NCBI GenBank assembly: GCA_016214105.1
Contig: JACRPD010000003.1
Span: 1 to 7,706 of the forward strand
DNA: 7,706 nt
Origin: Candidatus Magasanikiibacteriota bacterium
GTDB lineage: Bacteria; Patescibacteriota; Patescibacteriia; Magasanikbacterales; UBA922
Reading direction: 5' to 3'
The notes beneath the pieces were generated by a model, which saw nothing but the letters and a program-made list of their open reading frames with translations, searched no databases and was not told where the DNA came from. Positions 1-5,507 of this stretch are shown piece after piece (the first letter of the stretch is position 1; every line of letters starts with the position of its first letter). A program made the translations under genes and the position numbers.

Positions 1-544
1 CCAAAGCATCAACGACACTCGCCGCTGGAGATTGGACATACTTTGCCACAAAAGCCGGCAATGTGCCGTCAATTGTTTTAAGCGCGCCACCATCTACTTT
101 GTAAGTAACTGTACCCTTCTTCACCAACATGCCTTCGTGCGGTTTAGTGCCGTCCAAGGATGTGGTTTCTTTTGTGAAAGTCAAGAAAAAGATAGAAGGA
201 ACATCGCGTACTTTTTTTGCCCAATCTGTACCATATAACGCTTTAGCCGCATTTTCATCAGCTAATTTTTCCAGTTTGTTGTTTGGTTCAACAACATATA
301 CGCTTGGGGAAATGGTTGTTTTTACCAATACTGAACCTGGTAAATAACTCACGCCTTTGGCATCTGGATAAGCATCGGTACAAGTCGGGGCGATCTCTAC
401 AACGCCGGAAAAGTCATCATACCAAGTATGATAAACCTCGGAATTGAAGAAATACATCTTTTCCATGTCAGCGTTGACATAAAAAACGGCGGAATCGCCA
501 GGAACCTTAAACAGGTCGCCGGCTTCCAATTCCGGACATCGGGA
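1..544 (-). CDS. Partial surface protein with WYxDFSGV / VYVVEPNN / ALYG-WAKKVRDV repeats (5'-truncated, runs off left edge)
   Basis: One frame stays open on the minus strand from base 544 to the window edge, about 181 codons. It reads CPELEAGDLFKVPG, then AVFYVNADMEKMYFFNS, HTWYDDFSGVVEI, YLPGSVLVKTTISPSVYVVE, KALYGTDWAKKVRDVPS and HEGMLVKKGTVTYKVDG. This succession (short hydrophobic strands, a WYxDFSGV block, a PGSxLVK block, an ALYGxxWAKxVRDV block) matches surface or S-layer-like proteins I associate with Patescibacteria; the exact role is unknown. The frame begins right after a TGA at 547-545 and has no ATG/GTG start or signal peptide before the conserved CPELEAGDLFK. In another frame the upstream 100 nt read ...NQIAYFVDPD and stop making sense near base 545, so a single-base loss there could have broken a longer gene. 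Alternatives are a true 5' truncation or an assembly error. It lies downstream of the sigma/DUF5667 pair on the same strand. Confidence 0.75.
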
Positions 545-623
545 TCAACGAAATAAGCAATTTGGTTAAATGTATCTATCGACTCTTGCGAGCCTCGACC
601 TATTTGATAGACACTGCCCTTTT

Positions 624-641
624 CCCCGACGTACGTCGGGG
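624..641. repeat. 18-bp perfect palindrome CCCCGACGTACGTCGGGG
   Basis: The sequence CCCCGACGTACGTCGGGG equals its own reverse complement. It sits between the truncated surface-protein frame and the DUF5667 gene. On the plus strand TTTT lies 5' of it; on the minus strand, the direction of transcription here, it is followed by AAAAGGG rather than a U-run. It is therefore not a standard terminator for the minus-strand genes. A binding site or a repeat remnant is possible. Confidence 0.6.
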
Positions 642-667
642 CCAACTGTATGGCTAAATAATTTCCC

Positions 668-730
668 CCTCGCGGGGAATCACCAGTTCTGATTTATCTA
701 ATTTATCAGAACCACTAATCCCTCGCGAGG
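668..730. repeat. Long imperfect inverted repeat with GC-rich ends (CCTCGCG...CGCGAGG)
   Basis: The two ends are perfect complements (CCTCGCG at 668-674, CGCGAGG at 724-730). The central arms are too (GTTCTGAT at 686-693, ATCAGAAC at 705-712), with an 11-nt loop. The stretches between are partly complementary, so the whole 63 nt can fold as one long hairpin. It lies just 3' of the DUF5667 gene and lacks a U-tract on the minus strand, which argues against a simple terminator. Its CCCCCTCGCGGGGA edge resembles the palindrome at 2683-2694 on the other side of the operon, suggesting a dispersed intergenic repeat family. Confidence 0.7.
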
Positions 731-762
731 TTTACCACACAATCTGGGGCGTTGTTAATAAT

Positions 763-2007
763 TTACTTCTTAGTCTCTGTTATAATTGTAGTCGTTGTGG
801 AAACAGGTGGGCTATTCAAAACACCACTATTCACCGCGTCAACGACTTTCTTAACCTCAACCACTGTTCTCTCCGCCTGTTCAGCGGCCTGAGTCGCATT
901 TTTTACTTTGCCTATGGCTTCCAATAAATGATTGCCTTCAACTAAAACTTTAGCTTCTTCTAATGTTTTCTGGCTTTCCTGTCCTTGCGCGATAGCTTGC
1001 TTGTTAACATCGCCTAATACGTCTTTAATTGTGGAAGTAGGTAAGACAACCGGCGTGGTAGAACTAACGGAAATTTGAATTGAAGAGGTTGAAATCAAAA
1101 TCGTTGAAGAAACACTGACCACAACATCGGAAGGCAAATTGTTGGAAGTTACCGGGGTTGCTTCAAGCACTTTTACCGCATCCTCCGCCTTGCTTTTCAT
1201 ATCACCGGTGTCTTGCATGGCCACATCAATTTGCGTTTTAACAATTGTTTTAGCATCTTCATCAGAAACAACTCCGCTATCATCTTGATTTTTTTGCACC
1301 ACTGTTTGCACAATATCTAAACTGCTGTCTTTTACAATTTGTTTTGTGCCGGCAACATCCACTTCTTTACCGCCCTGCTCCGCCGCGTCAGTCAAAGTTT
1401 GATTGATGTCCTTTGCCGTTTCCTGCATGCCTTTCACCACTTCAACAATTTTTTCCGGCTCGGTTTCCACCACCTCCTTAATCACTCCGTTGGCAGTCTG
1501 GATTGATAGTTCTAATTTTCCCATTGCTTCCGCCGCTCTCTGTGGCGCATCAACTTCTTTGTTTTCAATCACTTTTTTTACTTCTTTGGCCCGGCGAGTG
1601 GCAAATTCCAAATACATCTGCGCTTGCTGATTTTTAGCGCCCGCGACTGATGTTACCAATTCTTGAGTTTTTTCCGCAGCCAACTTCACCCCATAACAAA
1701 CCTCGCCCGGCAAACAATTTTGCGTCGCGCCTACGCTGGCAATCCAACCGCTAGTCGCTATCGCGCCAACCAAGGTGAAAACGGCTACCGGACGAACTAC
1801 AGTATATGCCAAACGGCCCGGCACAAAGATATTAATCGCCTGCCAAACATAGTCAAACCTAAAACGCGGTTTGTCTTCGGAAACCGTATTATTTATCTGC
1901 GACATCAATTTCTCCCGATTTCGCGCAACCCAAACCGAATCTGGATTTAACCGATCATTTTTTTCTTTGATTGTTTTCAATTGTGTCTTGAGGAGGATAT
2001 TGGACAT
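763..2007 (-). CDS. DUF5667 domain membrane protein, probable partner/regulator of the ECF sigma factor
   Basis: The protein has 414 residues. About 65 cytoplasmic residues (including LNPDSVWVARNREKLMSQ) are followed by one transmembrane segment at roughly 68-93. Next comes a DUF5667-type start, NCLPGEVCYGVKLAAEKTQ (about 97-115), and helical text such as MYLEFATRRAKEVKKVIENK. From about 115 the sequence is alanine/glutamate/lysine-rich and predicted helical. It is broken by a Ser/Thr/Val linker near 285-325 and ends in a Thr-rich tail. DUF5667 proteins are known to sit next to ECF sigma factors; an anti-sigma or signal-sensing role is inferred from this position and the one-TM layout. No zinc-binding anti-sigma motif is visible. 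The gene starts 3 nt after the sigma stop, with GGAG about 12 nt upstream, so the two are surely co-transcribed. Two cysteines (98 and 104) flank the LPGEV motif, where I would expect non-Cys residues. Confidence 0.88.
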   Translation of the reverse strand: MSNILLKTQLKTIKEKNDRLNPDSVWVARNREKLMSQINNTVSEDKPRFRFDYVWQAINIFVPGRLAYTVVRPVAVFTLVGAIATSGWIASVGATQNCLPGEVCYGVKLAAEKTQELVTSVAGAKNQQAQMYLEFATRRAKEVKKVIENKEVDAPQRAAEAMGKLELSIQTANGVIKEVVETEPEKIVEVVKGMQETAKDINQTLTDAAEQGGKEVDVAGTKQIVKDSSLDIVQTVVQKNQDDSGVVSDEDAKTIVKTQIDVAMQDTGDMKSKAEDAVKVLEATPVTSNNLPSDVVVSVSSTILISTSSIQISVSSTTPVVLPTSTIKDVLGDVNKQAIAQGQESQKTLEEAKVLVEGNHLLEAIGKVKNATQAAEQAERTVVEVKKVVDAVNSGVLNSPPVSTTTTIITETKK

Positions 2008-2010
2008 ATT

Positions 2011-2559
2011 TTATTTATTCTCCAAAAGCTCTTTTAATTTTTTGAGCGCGCGGTGCAAAGTTACTCTGACATTGATTTGGCTTTTCCCCAAAATCCGCGC
2101 CACCTCCCCGGCTGATAACTCTTCTATATAATGTAATAACACGGCTTCTTGATATTCCAATTTCATTTTTTTTAGAGTCTTCATTATTTCTTCCACTTCC
2201 CCGCTAATCATTGACTGATGTTCACCACTAACATCTTCAACCACCAAAGTTTCCACCACCGCGTCTAATGACGACTCCGGCAATCGTTTCGCCCTTTCAC
2301 GATAAAAATCAACCACTAAATTTCTTGCTATACGATAGATAAAGCTCGCGAAACTTCTGATCTCTTGTTCGCTGTTTTCCACCAAATAATTCCAAGCTTT
2401 CAAAAATACTTCGCTGGTCAAATCTTCCGCTTCCTCACGGCTGCTGATTTTAAAGAAAATAAAACGATAAATCTTTTTCACATATAAATCATAAAGCAAC
2501 CCGTACGCTTCCGGATCTCTTTTTATTCTTACTTTATATAGCAGCAACTTTTCGTTCAT
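2011..2559 (-). CDS. ECF-type RNA polymerase sigma-70 factor
   Basis: The protein has 182 residues from the chosen start. Region 2 is clear in YGLLYDLYVKKIYRFIFFK followed by EEAEDLTSEVFLKAWNYL and FASFIYRIARNLVVDFYRE. After a variable linker, region 4 reads LKKMKLEYQEAVLLHYIEEL with the helix-turn-helix SAGEVARILGKSQINVRVTLHRALKKL. There is no region 1 or 3, and the length suits an ECF sigma. It should direct RNA polymerase to a small regulon, gated by the DUF5667 protein encoded next. The frame extends upstream to 2628, but those residues are unlike the family and a promoter lies inside that extension. ATG at 2559 has AAGGA at 2568-2564; ATG at 2571 would give a nearly leaderless message. 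I prefer 2559. The stop is TAA at 2013-2011. Confidence 0.93.
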   Translation of the reverse strand: MNEKLLLYKVRIKRDPEAYGLLYDLYVKKIYRFIFFKISSREEAEDLTSEVFLKAWNYLVENSEQEIRSFASFIYRIARNLVVDFYRERAKRLPESSLDAVVETLVVEDVSGEHQSMISGEVEEIMKTLKKMKLEYQEAVLLHYIEELSAGEVARILGKSQINVRVTLHRALKKLKELLENK

Positions 2560-2579
2560 CACGTCCTTCATAATATTAA

Positions 2580-2605
2580 GACGTAGATAATACAAAAATG
2601 TTACA
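2580..2605 (-). promoter_or_regulatory. Candidate ECF-sigma promoter, TGTAAC-N16-CGTC
   Basis: On the minus strand TGTAAC (2605-2600) is followed after exactly 16 nt by CGTC (2583-2580). This is the layout of ECF promoters such as those of the Bacillus SigW/SigX/SigM group (AAC in the -35, CGTC-like -10). The expected start point, near 2575-2573, falls just before the sigma gene's ATGs. The spacer also holds TATTAT, a possible housekeeping -10, but no good -35 lies upstream of it. Autoregulation by the encoded sigma factor is inferred. Confidence 0.55.
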
Positions 2606-2650
2606 CCCGCCATCACTGTTACCACCACACTACCTCACCACAACATCACT

Positions 2651-2659
2651 TTATCCACA
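2651..2659 (+). promoter_or_regulatory. Perfect DnaA-box match TTATCCACA
   Basis: TTATCCACA is identical to the strong E. coli DnaA box. It lies in the spacer upstream of the sigma operon. A second perfect match on the other strand occurs at 3346-3354 and a one-mismatch copy (TTATCCCCA) at 3396-3404. Function is unproven; a single box may be chance. Confidence 0.35.
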
Positions 2660-2682
2660 ACTTAATTTATAACAAAAATTAA

Positions 2683-2694
2683 CCCCCGCGGGGG
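2683..2694. repeat. GC-rich palindrome CCCCCGCGGGGG
   Basis: This perfect 12-bp palindrome stands in AT-rich spacer DNA upstream of the sigma operon. Its surroundings (AATTAACCCCC... then GCCAG) resemble the left edge of the inverted repeat at 668-730, so the sigma/DUF5667 pair is bracketed by related GC-rich palindromes. Confidence 0.6.
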
Positions 2695-2716
2695 AGCCAG
2701 ATACTGTAATTAGGAT

Positions 2717-2745
2717 AGTATAACAAAGTTTGTTGTAAAATACAA
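2717..2745 (-). promoter_or_regulatory. Candidate housekeeping promoter for the sigma operon with an internal palindrome
   Basis: On the minus strand TTGTAT (2745-2740) and TATACT (2722-2717) are 17 nt apart, and the -10 is preceded by TGT (extended -10 form). The -35 matches consensus at only 3 of 6 positions. Inside the spacer AACAAA-G-TTTGTT (2722-2734) is a perfect palindrome that could be an operator. A second extended -10-like TGTTATAAA follows further downstream on the same strand. Confidence 0.3.
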
Positions 2746-2763
2746 GGAGAATTCTGAAAAATG

Positions 2764-2880
2764 AGTGAATAGGTAAATGAGTTTATAAGTGTGTAAGTTT
2801 GTGTTTACTTTCATACTCTAAAATTGATGCCCGACAACACGTGTACTTACACACTTACGAACTTACGCACCTGTTTACTA
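2764..2880. repeat. GTAAGT-type inverted repeat, copy A
   Basis: A GAGTGA/GTAAAT/GTGTGTAAGT-rich left arm is mirrored by an ACTTACACACTTAC/GAACTTACGCACC right arm. The perfect core is TAAGTGTGTAAGT (2786-2798) against ACTTACACACTTA (2845-2857), with 46 nt between. Further partial matches extend outward. Copy B at 5338-5445 shares the 14-mer TAAGTGTGTAAGTT. The two copies bracket the HTH/membrane-protein gene pair. No transposase is nearby. Confidence 0.65.
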
Positions 2881-2887
2881 TCACCAA

Positions 2888-2907
2888 AGTATACAACACT
2901 CTATACT
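2888..2907. promoter_or_regulatory. Operator-like palindrome, copy 1
   Basis: AGTATACAACACTCTATACT has arms AGTATA and TATACT separated by 8 nt; the symmetry extends to AAAGTATA/TATACTTT. It is one of three nearly identical 20-mers upstream of the HTH gene, and the spacer bases are largely conserved too. Confidence 0.6.
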
Positions 2908-2947
2908 TTCGTGAAATCTCTCTGGTTTCTTGGCTAACCTAAAATAC

Positions 2948-2979
2948 AAAAATAGTATACAACAGTCTATACTATTTTT
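2948..2979. promoter_or_regulatory. Operator-like palindrome, copy 2 (extended arms)
   Basis: The 20-mer core AGTATACAACAGTCTATACT is at 2954-2973. Here the symmetry extends to 12-bp perfect arms (2948-2959 against 2968-2979), ending in a T-run. An AT-rich hairpin terminator is a weaker alternative, because the stem has only one G-C pair. The core differs from copy 1 at one base. Confidence 0.6.
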
Positions 2980-3020
2980 TATTATCTAACCAATTTGATA
3001 TCTTTTACAAGCTTTTTTAC

Positions 3021-3049
3021 ATTAGTGTCATTAGTGGTCGATATTAGTG
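3021..3049 (+). repeat. Three direct ATTAGTG heptamers upstream of the HTH promoter
   Basis: ATTAGTG occurs at 3021-3027, 3030-3036 and 3043-3049, with starts 9 and 13 nt apart. The last ends 8 nt before the -35 box of the HTH gene, the usual place for an activator or accessory-factor site. Confidence 0.5.
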
Positions 3050-3057
3050 GGCTATTC

Positions 3058-3086
3058 TTGACATTTTTGAGTGAATAATTTACAAT
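3058..3086 (+). promoter_or_regulatory. Strong promoter of the HTH gene, TTGACA-17-TACAAT
   Basis: TTGACA (3058-3063) is a perfect -35. TACAAT (3081-3086) is a 5-of-6 -10 at the ideal 17-nt spacing. Transcription should start near 3093, leaving a leader of only about 17 nt before ATG 3110. Confidence 0.8.
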
Positions 3087-3106
3087 AGTATACAATAGTC
3101 TATACT
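3087..3106. promoter_or_regulatory. Operator-like palindrome, copy 3, covering the HTH gene's transcription start
   Basis: AGTATACAATAGTCTATACT starts directly after the -10 box and ends 3 nt before the ATG at 3110. It spans the predicted +1 and all but a few bases of the leader. A protein bound here would block transcription initiation, which fits autorepression by the downstream HTH protein. Confidence 0.65.
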
Positions 3107-3109
3107 TCT

Positions 3110-3445
3110 ATGATGGAAATAAAGACAAAAAACAGCCAAAAACAGATGGTCCGGGTGTCTATTTCAGAGGCCGCCAAATTATTTGGCTTAAATCAGCAGA
3201 CAATCCGCCGCGCCATTGCTAATCAAGAATTAACCTATATTGTCGTTGGCGGACGCTATAAAGTGAATTTTGAAAGCTTGGTACGCTGGTCCCAGGCAAA
3301 GACAGCACTAAAAAACAAGCTGGACAAACAAGGCATTGGGCAGTATGTGGATAAGTGGAAAATAAAGAACACACTATACTCCCCTAGCCCGAAAGTTATC
3401 CCCAAGATAGAAGCTAACCGGGTCGAAAACAAATCCGCTCAATAG
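3110..3445 (+). CDS. Small MerR/excisionase-like helix-turn-helix DNA-binding protein
   Basis: The protein has 111 residues. About residues 14-62 form an HTH_17/excisionase-type winged domain: VSISEAAKLFGLNQQTIRRA is the helix-turn-helix and YIVVGGRYKVNFESLVRW the wing plus following helix. The rest is basic, has no recognised domain, and ends in a Lys/Pro-rich tail. It is probably a dimeric transcription regulator in the cytoplasm. Targets are likely the three 20-bp palindromes upstream, one of which covers its own start site. No integrase or phage gene is visible, so a true excisionase role is unsupported. The start could be either ATG of the ATGATG at 3110-3115. No Shine-Dalgarno is present and the leader is about 17 nt. 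A lone half-site TATACT (3375-3380) and a DnaA-box match lie inside the gene. The membrane protein gene follows 47 nt later. Confidence 0.85.
   Translation: MMEIKTKNSQKQMVRVSISEAAKLFGLNQQTIRRAIANQELTYIVVGGRYKVNFESLVRWSQAKTALKNKLDKQGIGQYVDKWKIKNTLYSPSPKVIPKIEANRVENKSAQ
3346..3354 (-). promoter_or_regulatory. Perfect DnaA-box match inside the HTH gene
   Basis: TGTGGATAA on the plus strand is the complement of TTATCCACA. A one-mismatch box TTATCCCCA follows at 3396-3404. Because this is coding sequence, chance or codon constraint is a real alternative. Confidence 0.3.
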
Positions 3446-3454
3446 GCGGATTTT
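3431..3454 (+). terminator. Hairpin with short U-run straddling the HTH gene's stop codon
   Basis: AAATCCGC (3431-3438) pairs perfectly with GCGGATTT (3446-3453) around a 7-nt loop that contains the TAG stop (3443-3445). The T-run is only four bases (3451-3454), so termination is probably partial and some read-through into the next gene is possible. Confidence 0.5.
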
Positions 3455-3475
3455 GTATGTTTTGTCTTAACAAGA

Positions 3476-3481
3476 TATAAT
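3476..3481 (+). promoter_or_regulatory. Perfect -10 TATAAT before the membrane-protein gene (leaderless arrangement)
   Basis: TATAAT lies 11 nt before the ATG at 3493, predicting a start near 3488 and a leader of about 5 nt. The -35 region at the right distance (TTGTAT, 3453-3458) matches consensus at only three positions. No Shine-Dalgarno is present, so a leaderless message is the natural reading. Confidence 0.45.
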
Positions 3482-3492
3482 ACTAGCTACTT

Positions 3493-5349
3493 ATGCGTTT
3501 TGTTGAAACACACTTAACGAAAGACCGCCTATTTCACAAACCCCACAAATGGTTCTTGGCTTTCTTGCTGTCGCCGATTCATTTTCTTGAACTGCATTAT
3601 AAAGACAAATACCACCTTAATTTTGAACACGCTAAAAAACTTTTTGTGTTTGACATGGGACTGCTTTTGTCTGCTGTTATTCTTTTGTTTGCAACAATTT
3701 TTTGGTTTACTTACGATCCAACTATTACAAATTTAGTTTTTTTATCAATCAACACATCTTCCCCTGACGCCAAAATTATCAGTGGCGGCTACATCACTTA
3801 CACTATTGCCTACCAAAATAAGAGCGATATCAGAATTATTTCTCCGTCTTTAACAATTAACCTGCCGGCGAGCTTTGTTATTGAAGCAACAGAACCGAAA
3901 GAATCTTTTAACCACGCGGAGCGCAAATTTATTCTTGCTGACTTATCACCCGAACAACAAGGCCAAACGAAAATCAGCGGCTGGTTTTACGACACACCGG
4001 GTGTTGAAAGTAAAATCACCGCGATTTTAGAATATACCCAAGAAGGCCGAACAAACAAAGAAGTAAAATCCACTCCCTTGTTCCAATTCCAGCGCGGATC
4101 GGTTTTAAAAGTTGGAATCAACGCACCGGAAAAACTTATCGCCGCCGGATCAACTCCGATTAAAATAATTTTAACTAATGACGGCAAAAGGGAGTTAAAT
4201 AATATTACTCTACCGCTCGCGTCTCCTGCCGGACTATCCCTAGTGGAATTAAAAACCGATAAGGGGGTGGTAGAAAACAACCAATTGAAACTTGGAGAAC
4301 TGAAACCGGATGAAACGGCCAATCTTTCGGCCGAATTAAAAACGAATCTGCCGGAACAAATCAAAGCCGCGGCATTAAAACTAACGCCATCAATAGAAGT
4401 AAACGGCATCAAAATCGCCCAAAACACTGTTGAAAAAAACTTTTCGGTTTTACACCCGCGGATTTCCATCCAATCATACTGGATTAATCAATCTGAAAAA
4501 ACCCAGCCGGGGCAAACGACTGAACTCAACTTGTCTGTTTCCAATAACGGCGACATTGATTTAAATAATTTGGAAATAGCGCTACCAATTAAAAATGAAA
4601 TCATAAACACGAACAAACTGGCCAACTTAAACAATGGCAGTTATAAAAACAAAATCTTTACCATTAATTCTAAATATAACGCCGGACTGCTGGTTTTGGC
4701 AAGAAATCAGACAAAAAATTTAACAATAAAAATTCCGATTCTGGAATCGCCGGTTGCTGGCGTGGATCTGGTTTTAAAACTCAATCCGGAATTAAAAGCT
4801 GATCTTAATGAACTGTCCGGCGTTGTTTATCAAACTAAAACTTCGGCTCCGGAAATAAAAATCGGCACAAACTTGGATCTAGCCGGCGAGGTACGTTACT
4901 TCACCGCTGACGGCGACCAACTCGGCCGCGGTCCGCTCTCGCCGCAAGTCGGCAAAGAAACAAAATATTGGGCGCTGTTAAAAATCACCAACACCACTAG
5001 CAAGGCAACGAATTTACATCTAGCCGCTCAACTTCCTGAATATGTCGCTTGGACTAACAAAAGCAGTGTAAGCCATGGCAGCAGCGTAAATTTCAATGAA
5101 AAAACTAAAACAATTTCATGGTCGCTTAACTCGCTCGCGCCGCGGCAAACCGTTGGTATTTATTTTGAATTGGCTCTAACACCAACCGACGAACAAGTTG
5201 GAACCGCGCCGATAATTTTACAAAATATTAAACTGGAAGCAACTGATGACTTTATTAAAGAAAAAATTATAGATACTCTGCCTGATTTGGATACTTCTTT
5301 ACCGTATGATTTGATTGGAAGAGAGAAAGGGACGAAGGTGAGTGAGTGA
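3493..5349 (+). CDS. Single-pass membrane protein with large Ig/DUF11-like extracellular region
   Basis: The protein has 618 residues. A cytoplasmic N-terminus of about 50 residues (basic, with HKPHKWFLAF) precedes one hydrophobic helix at about 52-73 (GLLLSAVILLFATIFWF). The remaining ~545 residues are beta-rich and asparagine/threonine-rich with no further membrane span, so they should be outside the cell. Four DUF11/CARDB-like Ig modules can be guessed from recurring pieces such as GGYITYTIAYQNKSD (~98), STPIKIILTNDGKRELNNIT (~220), TTELNLSVSNNGDIDLNNLE (~342) and YWALLKITNTTSKATNLHL (~495). The tail LPDLDTSLPYDLIGREKG is followed by a TGA inside the GTAAGT-type repeat. Such proteins are usually structural or adhesive envelope components; no catalytic motif is seen. 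A TATAAT box lies 11 nt before the ATG, and the HTH gene upstream may regulate it by read-through. Confidence 0.8.
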   Translation: MRFVETHLTKDRLFHKPHKWFLAFLLSPIHFLELHYKDKYHLNFEHAKKLFVFDMGLLLSAVILLFATIFWFTYDPTITNLVFLSINTSSPDAKIISGGYITYTIAYQNKSDIRIISPSLTINLPASFVIEATEPKESFNHAERKFILADLSPEQQGQTKISGWFYDTPGVESKITAILEYTQEGRTNKEVKSTPLFQFQRGSVLKVGINAPEKLIAAGSTPIKIILTNDGKRELNNITLPLASPAGLSLVELKTDKGVVENNQLKLGELKPDETANLSAELKTNLPEQIKAAALKLTPSIEVNGIKIAQNTVEKNFSVLHPRISIQSYWINQSEKTQPGQTTELNLSVSNNGDIDLNNLEIALPIKNEIINTNKLANLNNGSYKNKIFTINSKYNAGLLVLARNQTKNLTIKIPILESPVAGVDLVLKLNPELKADLNELSGVVYQTKTSAPEIKIGTNLDLAGEVRYFTADGDQLGRGPLSPQVGKETKYWALLKITNTTSKATNLHLAAQLPEYVAWTNKSSVSHGSSVNFNEKTKTISWSLNSLAPRQTVGIYFELALTPTDEQVGTAPIILQNIKLEATDDFIKEKIIDTLPDLDTSLPYDLIGREKGTKVSE

Positions 5350-5445
5350 TTCAAGTAAGTAAGTTTGTAAGTTAGTAAGTGTGTAAGTTAATTAAGTCAG
5401 CCACTTATTTACTTACCAACTTACACACCTACACACTCGCCAGTT
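5338..5445. repeat. GTAAGT-type inverted repeat, copy B (overlaps the end of the membrane-protein gene)
   Basis: The left arm is a run of GAGTGA and AAGTAAGT/GTAAGT units ending in AAGTGTGTAAGTT (5377-5389). The right arm carries AACTTACACAC (5418-5428), perfectly complementary to GTGTGTAAGTT (5379-5389), plus ACTTATTTACTTACC and CTACACACT units. It shares the 14-mer TAAGTGTGTAAGTT with copy A. The first bases supply the last codons and TGA stop of the preceding gene. Confidence 0.65.
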
Positions 5446-5466
5446 GTTCCATGTTATGTGTTCCAT
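5445..5466 (+). repeat. Two direct TGTTCCAT octamers
   Basis: TGTTCCAT occurs at 5445-5452 and 5459-5466, a 14-nt period, about 45 nt before the -35 of the Cys-rich gene's promoter. They could be a regulator site; two 8-mers alone are weak evidence. Confidence 0.3.
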
Positions 5467-5507
5467 AATACGTGATAATTGGTAATTTCAGCCAAAAATA
5501 CGCATTT

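Noticed and set aside
397..645. 82-codon minus-strand frame beginning at a TTG
   Set aside because: Its second half is a frame-shifted shadow of the surface-protein frame; only the first third (to FVDPD) might be a remnant of that gene's 5' part, which is noted there.
1403..2131. Plus-strand frames opposite the sigma and DUF5667 genes
   Set aside because: They are shadows of well-supported minus-strand genes, with no domains or start signals.
2560..2628. Longer N-terminus for the sigma factor
   Set aside because: The extra residues are hydrophobic and unlike sigma region 2 leaders, and the ECF-type promoter lies inside this stretch.
2761..2772. ATG AGT GAA TAG mini-frame after AAGGAG
   Set aside because: Three codons inside a repeat element, with an overlong 11-nt spacing and no convincing promoter.
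2888..3106. CRISPR-like array
   Set aside because: Only three palindromic copies, at 66 and 133 bp offsets, with one overlapping a promoter start; spacers are irregular and no cas gene is present.
3110..3445. Phage or integrative-element excisionase
   Set aside because: The fold is excisionase-like, but no integrase, attachment site or phage gene is visible; a transcription regulator fits the operators better.
763..5349. Alternative genetic code with UGA as glycine
   Set aside because: The genes show no in-frame UGA and the membrane-protein gene ends at a UGA after its natural C-terminus.
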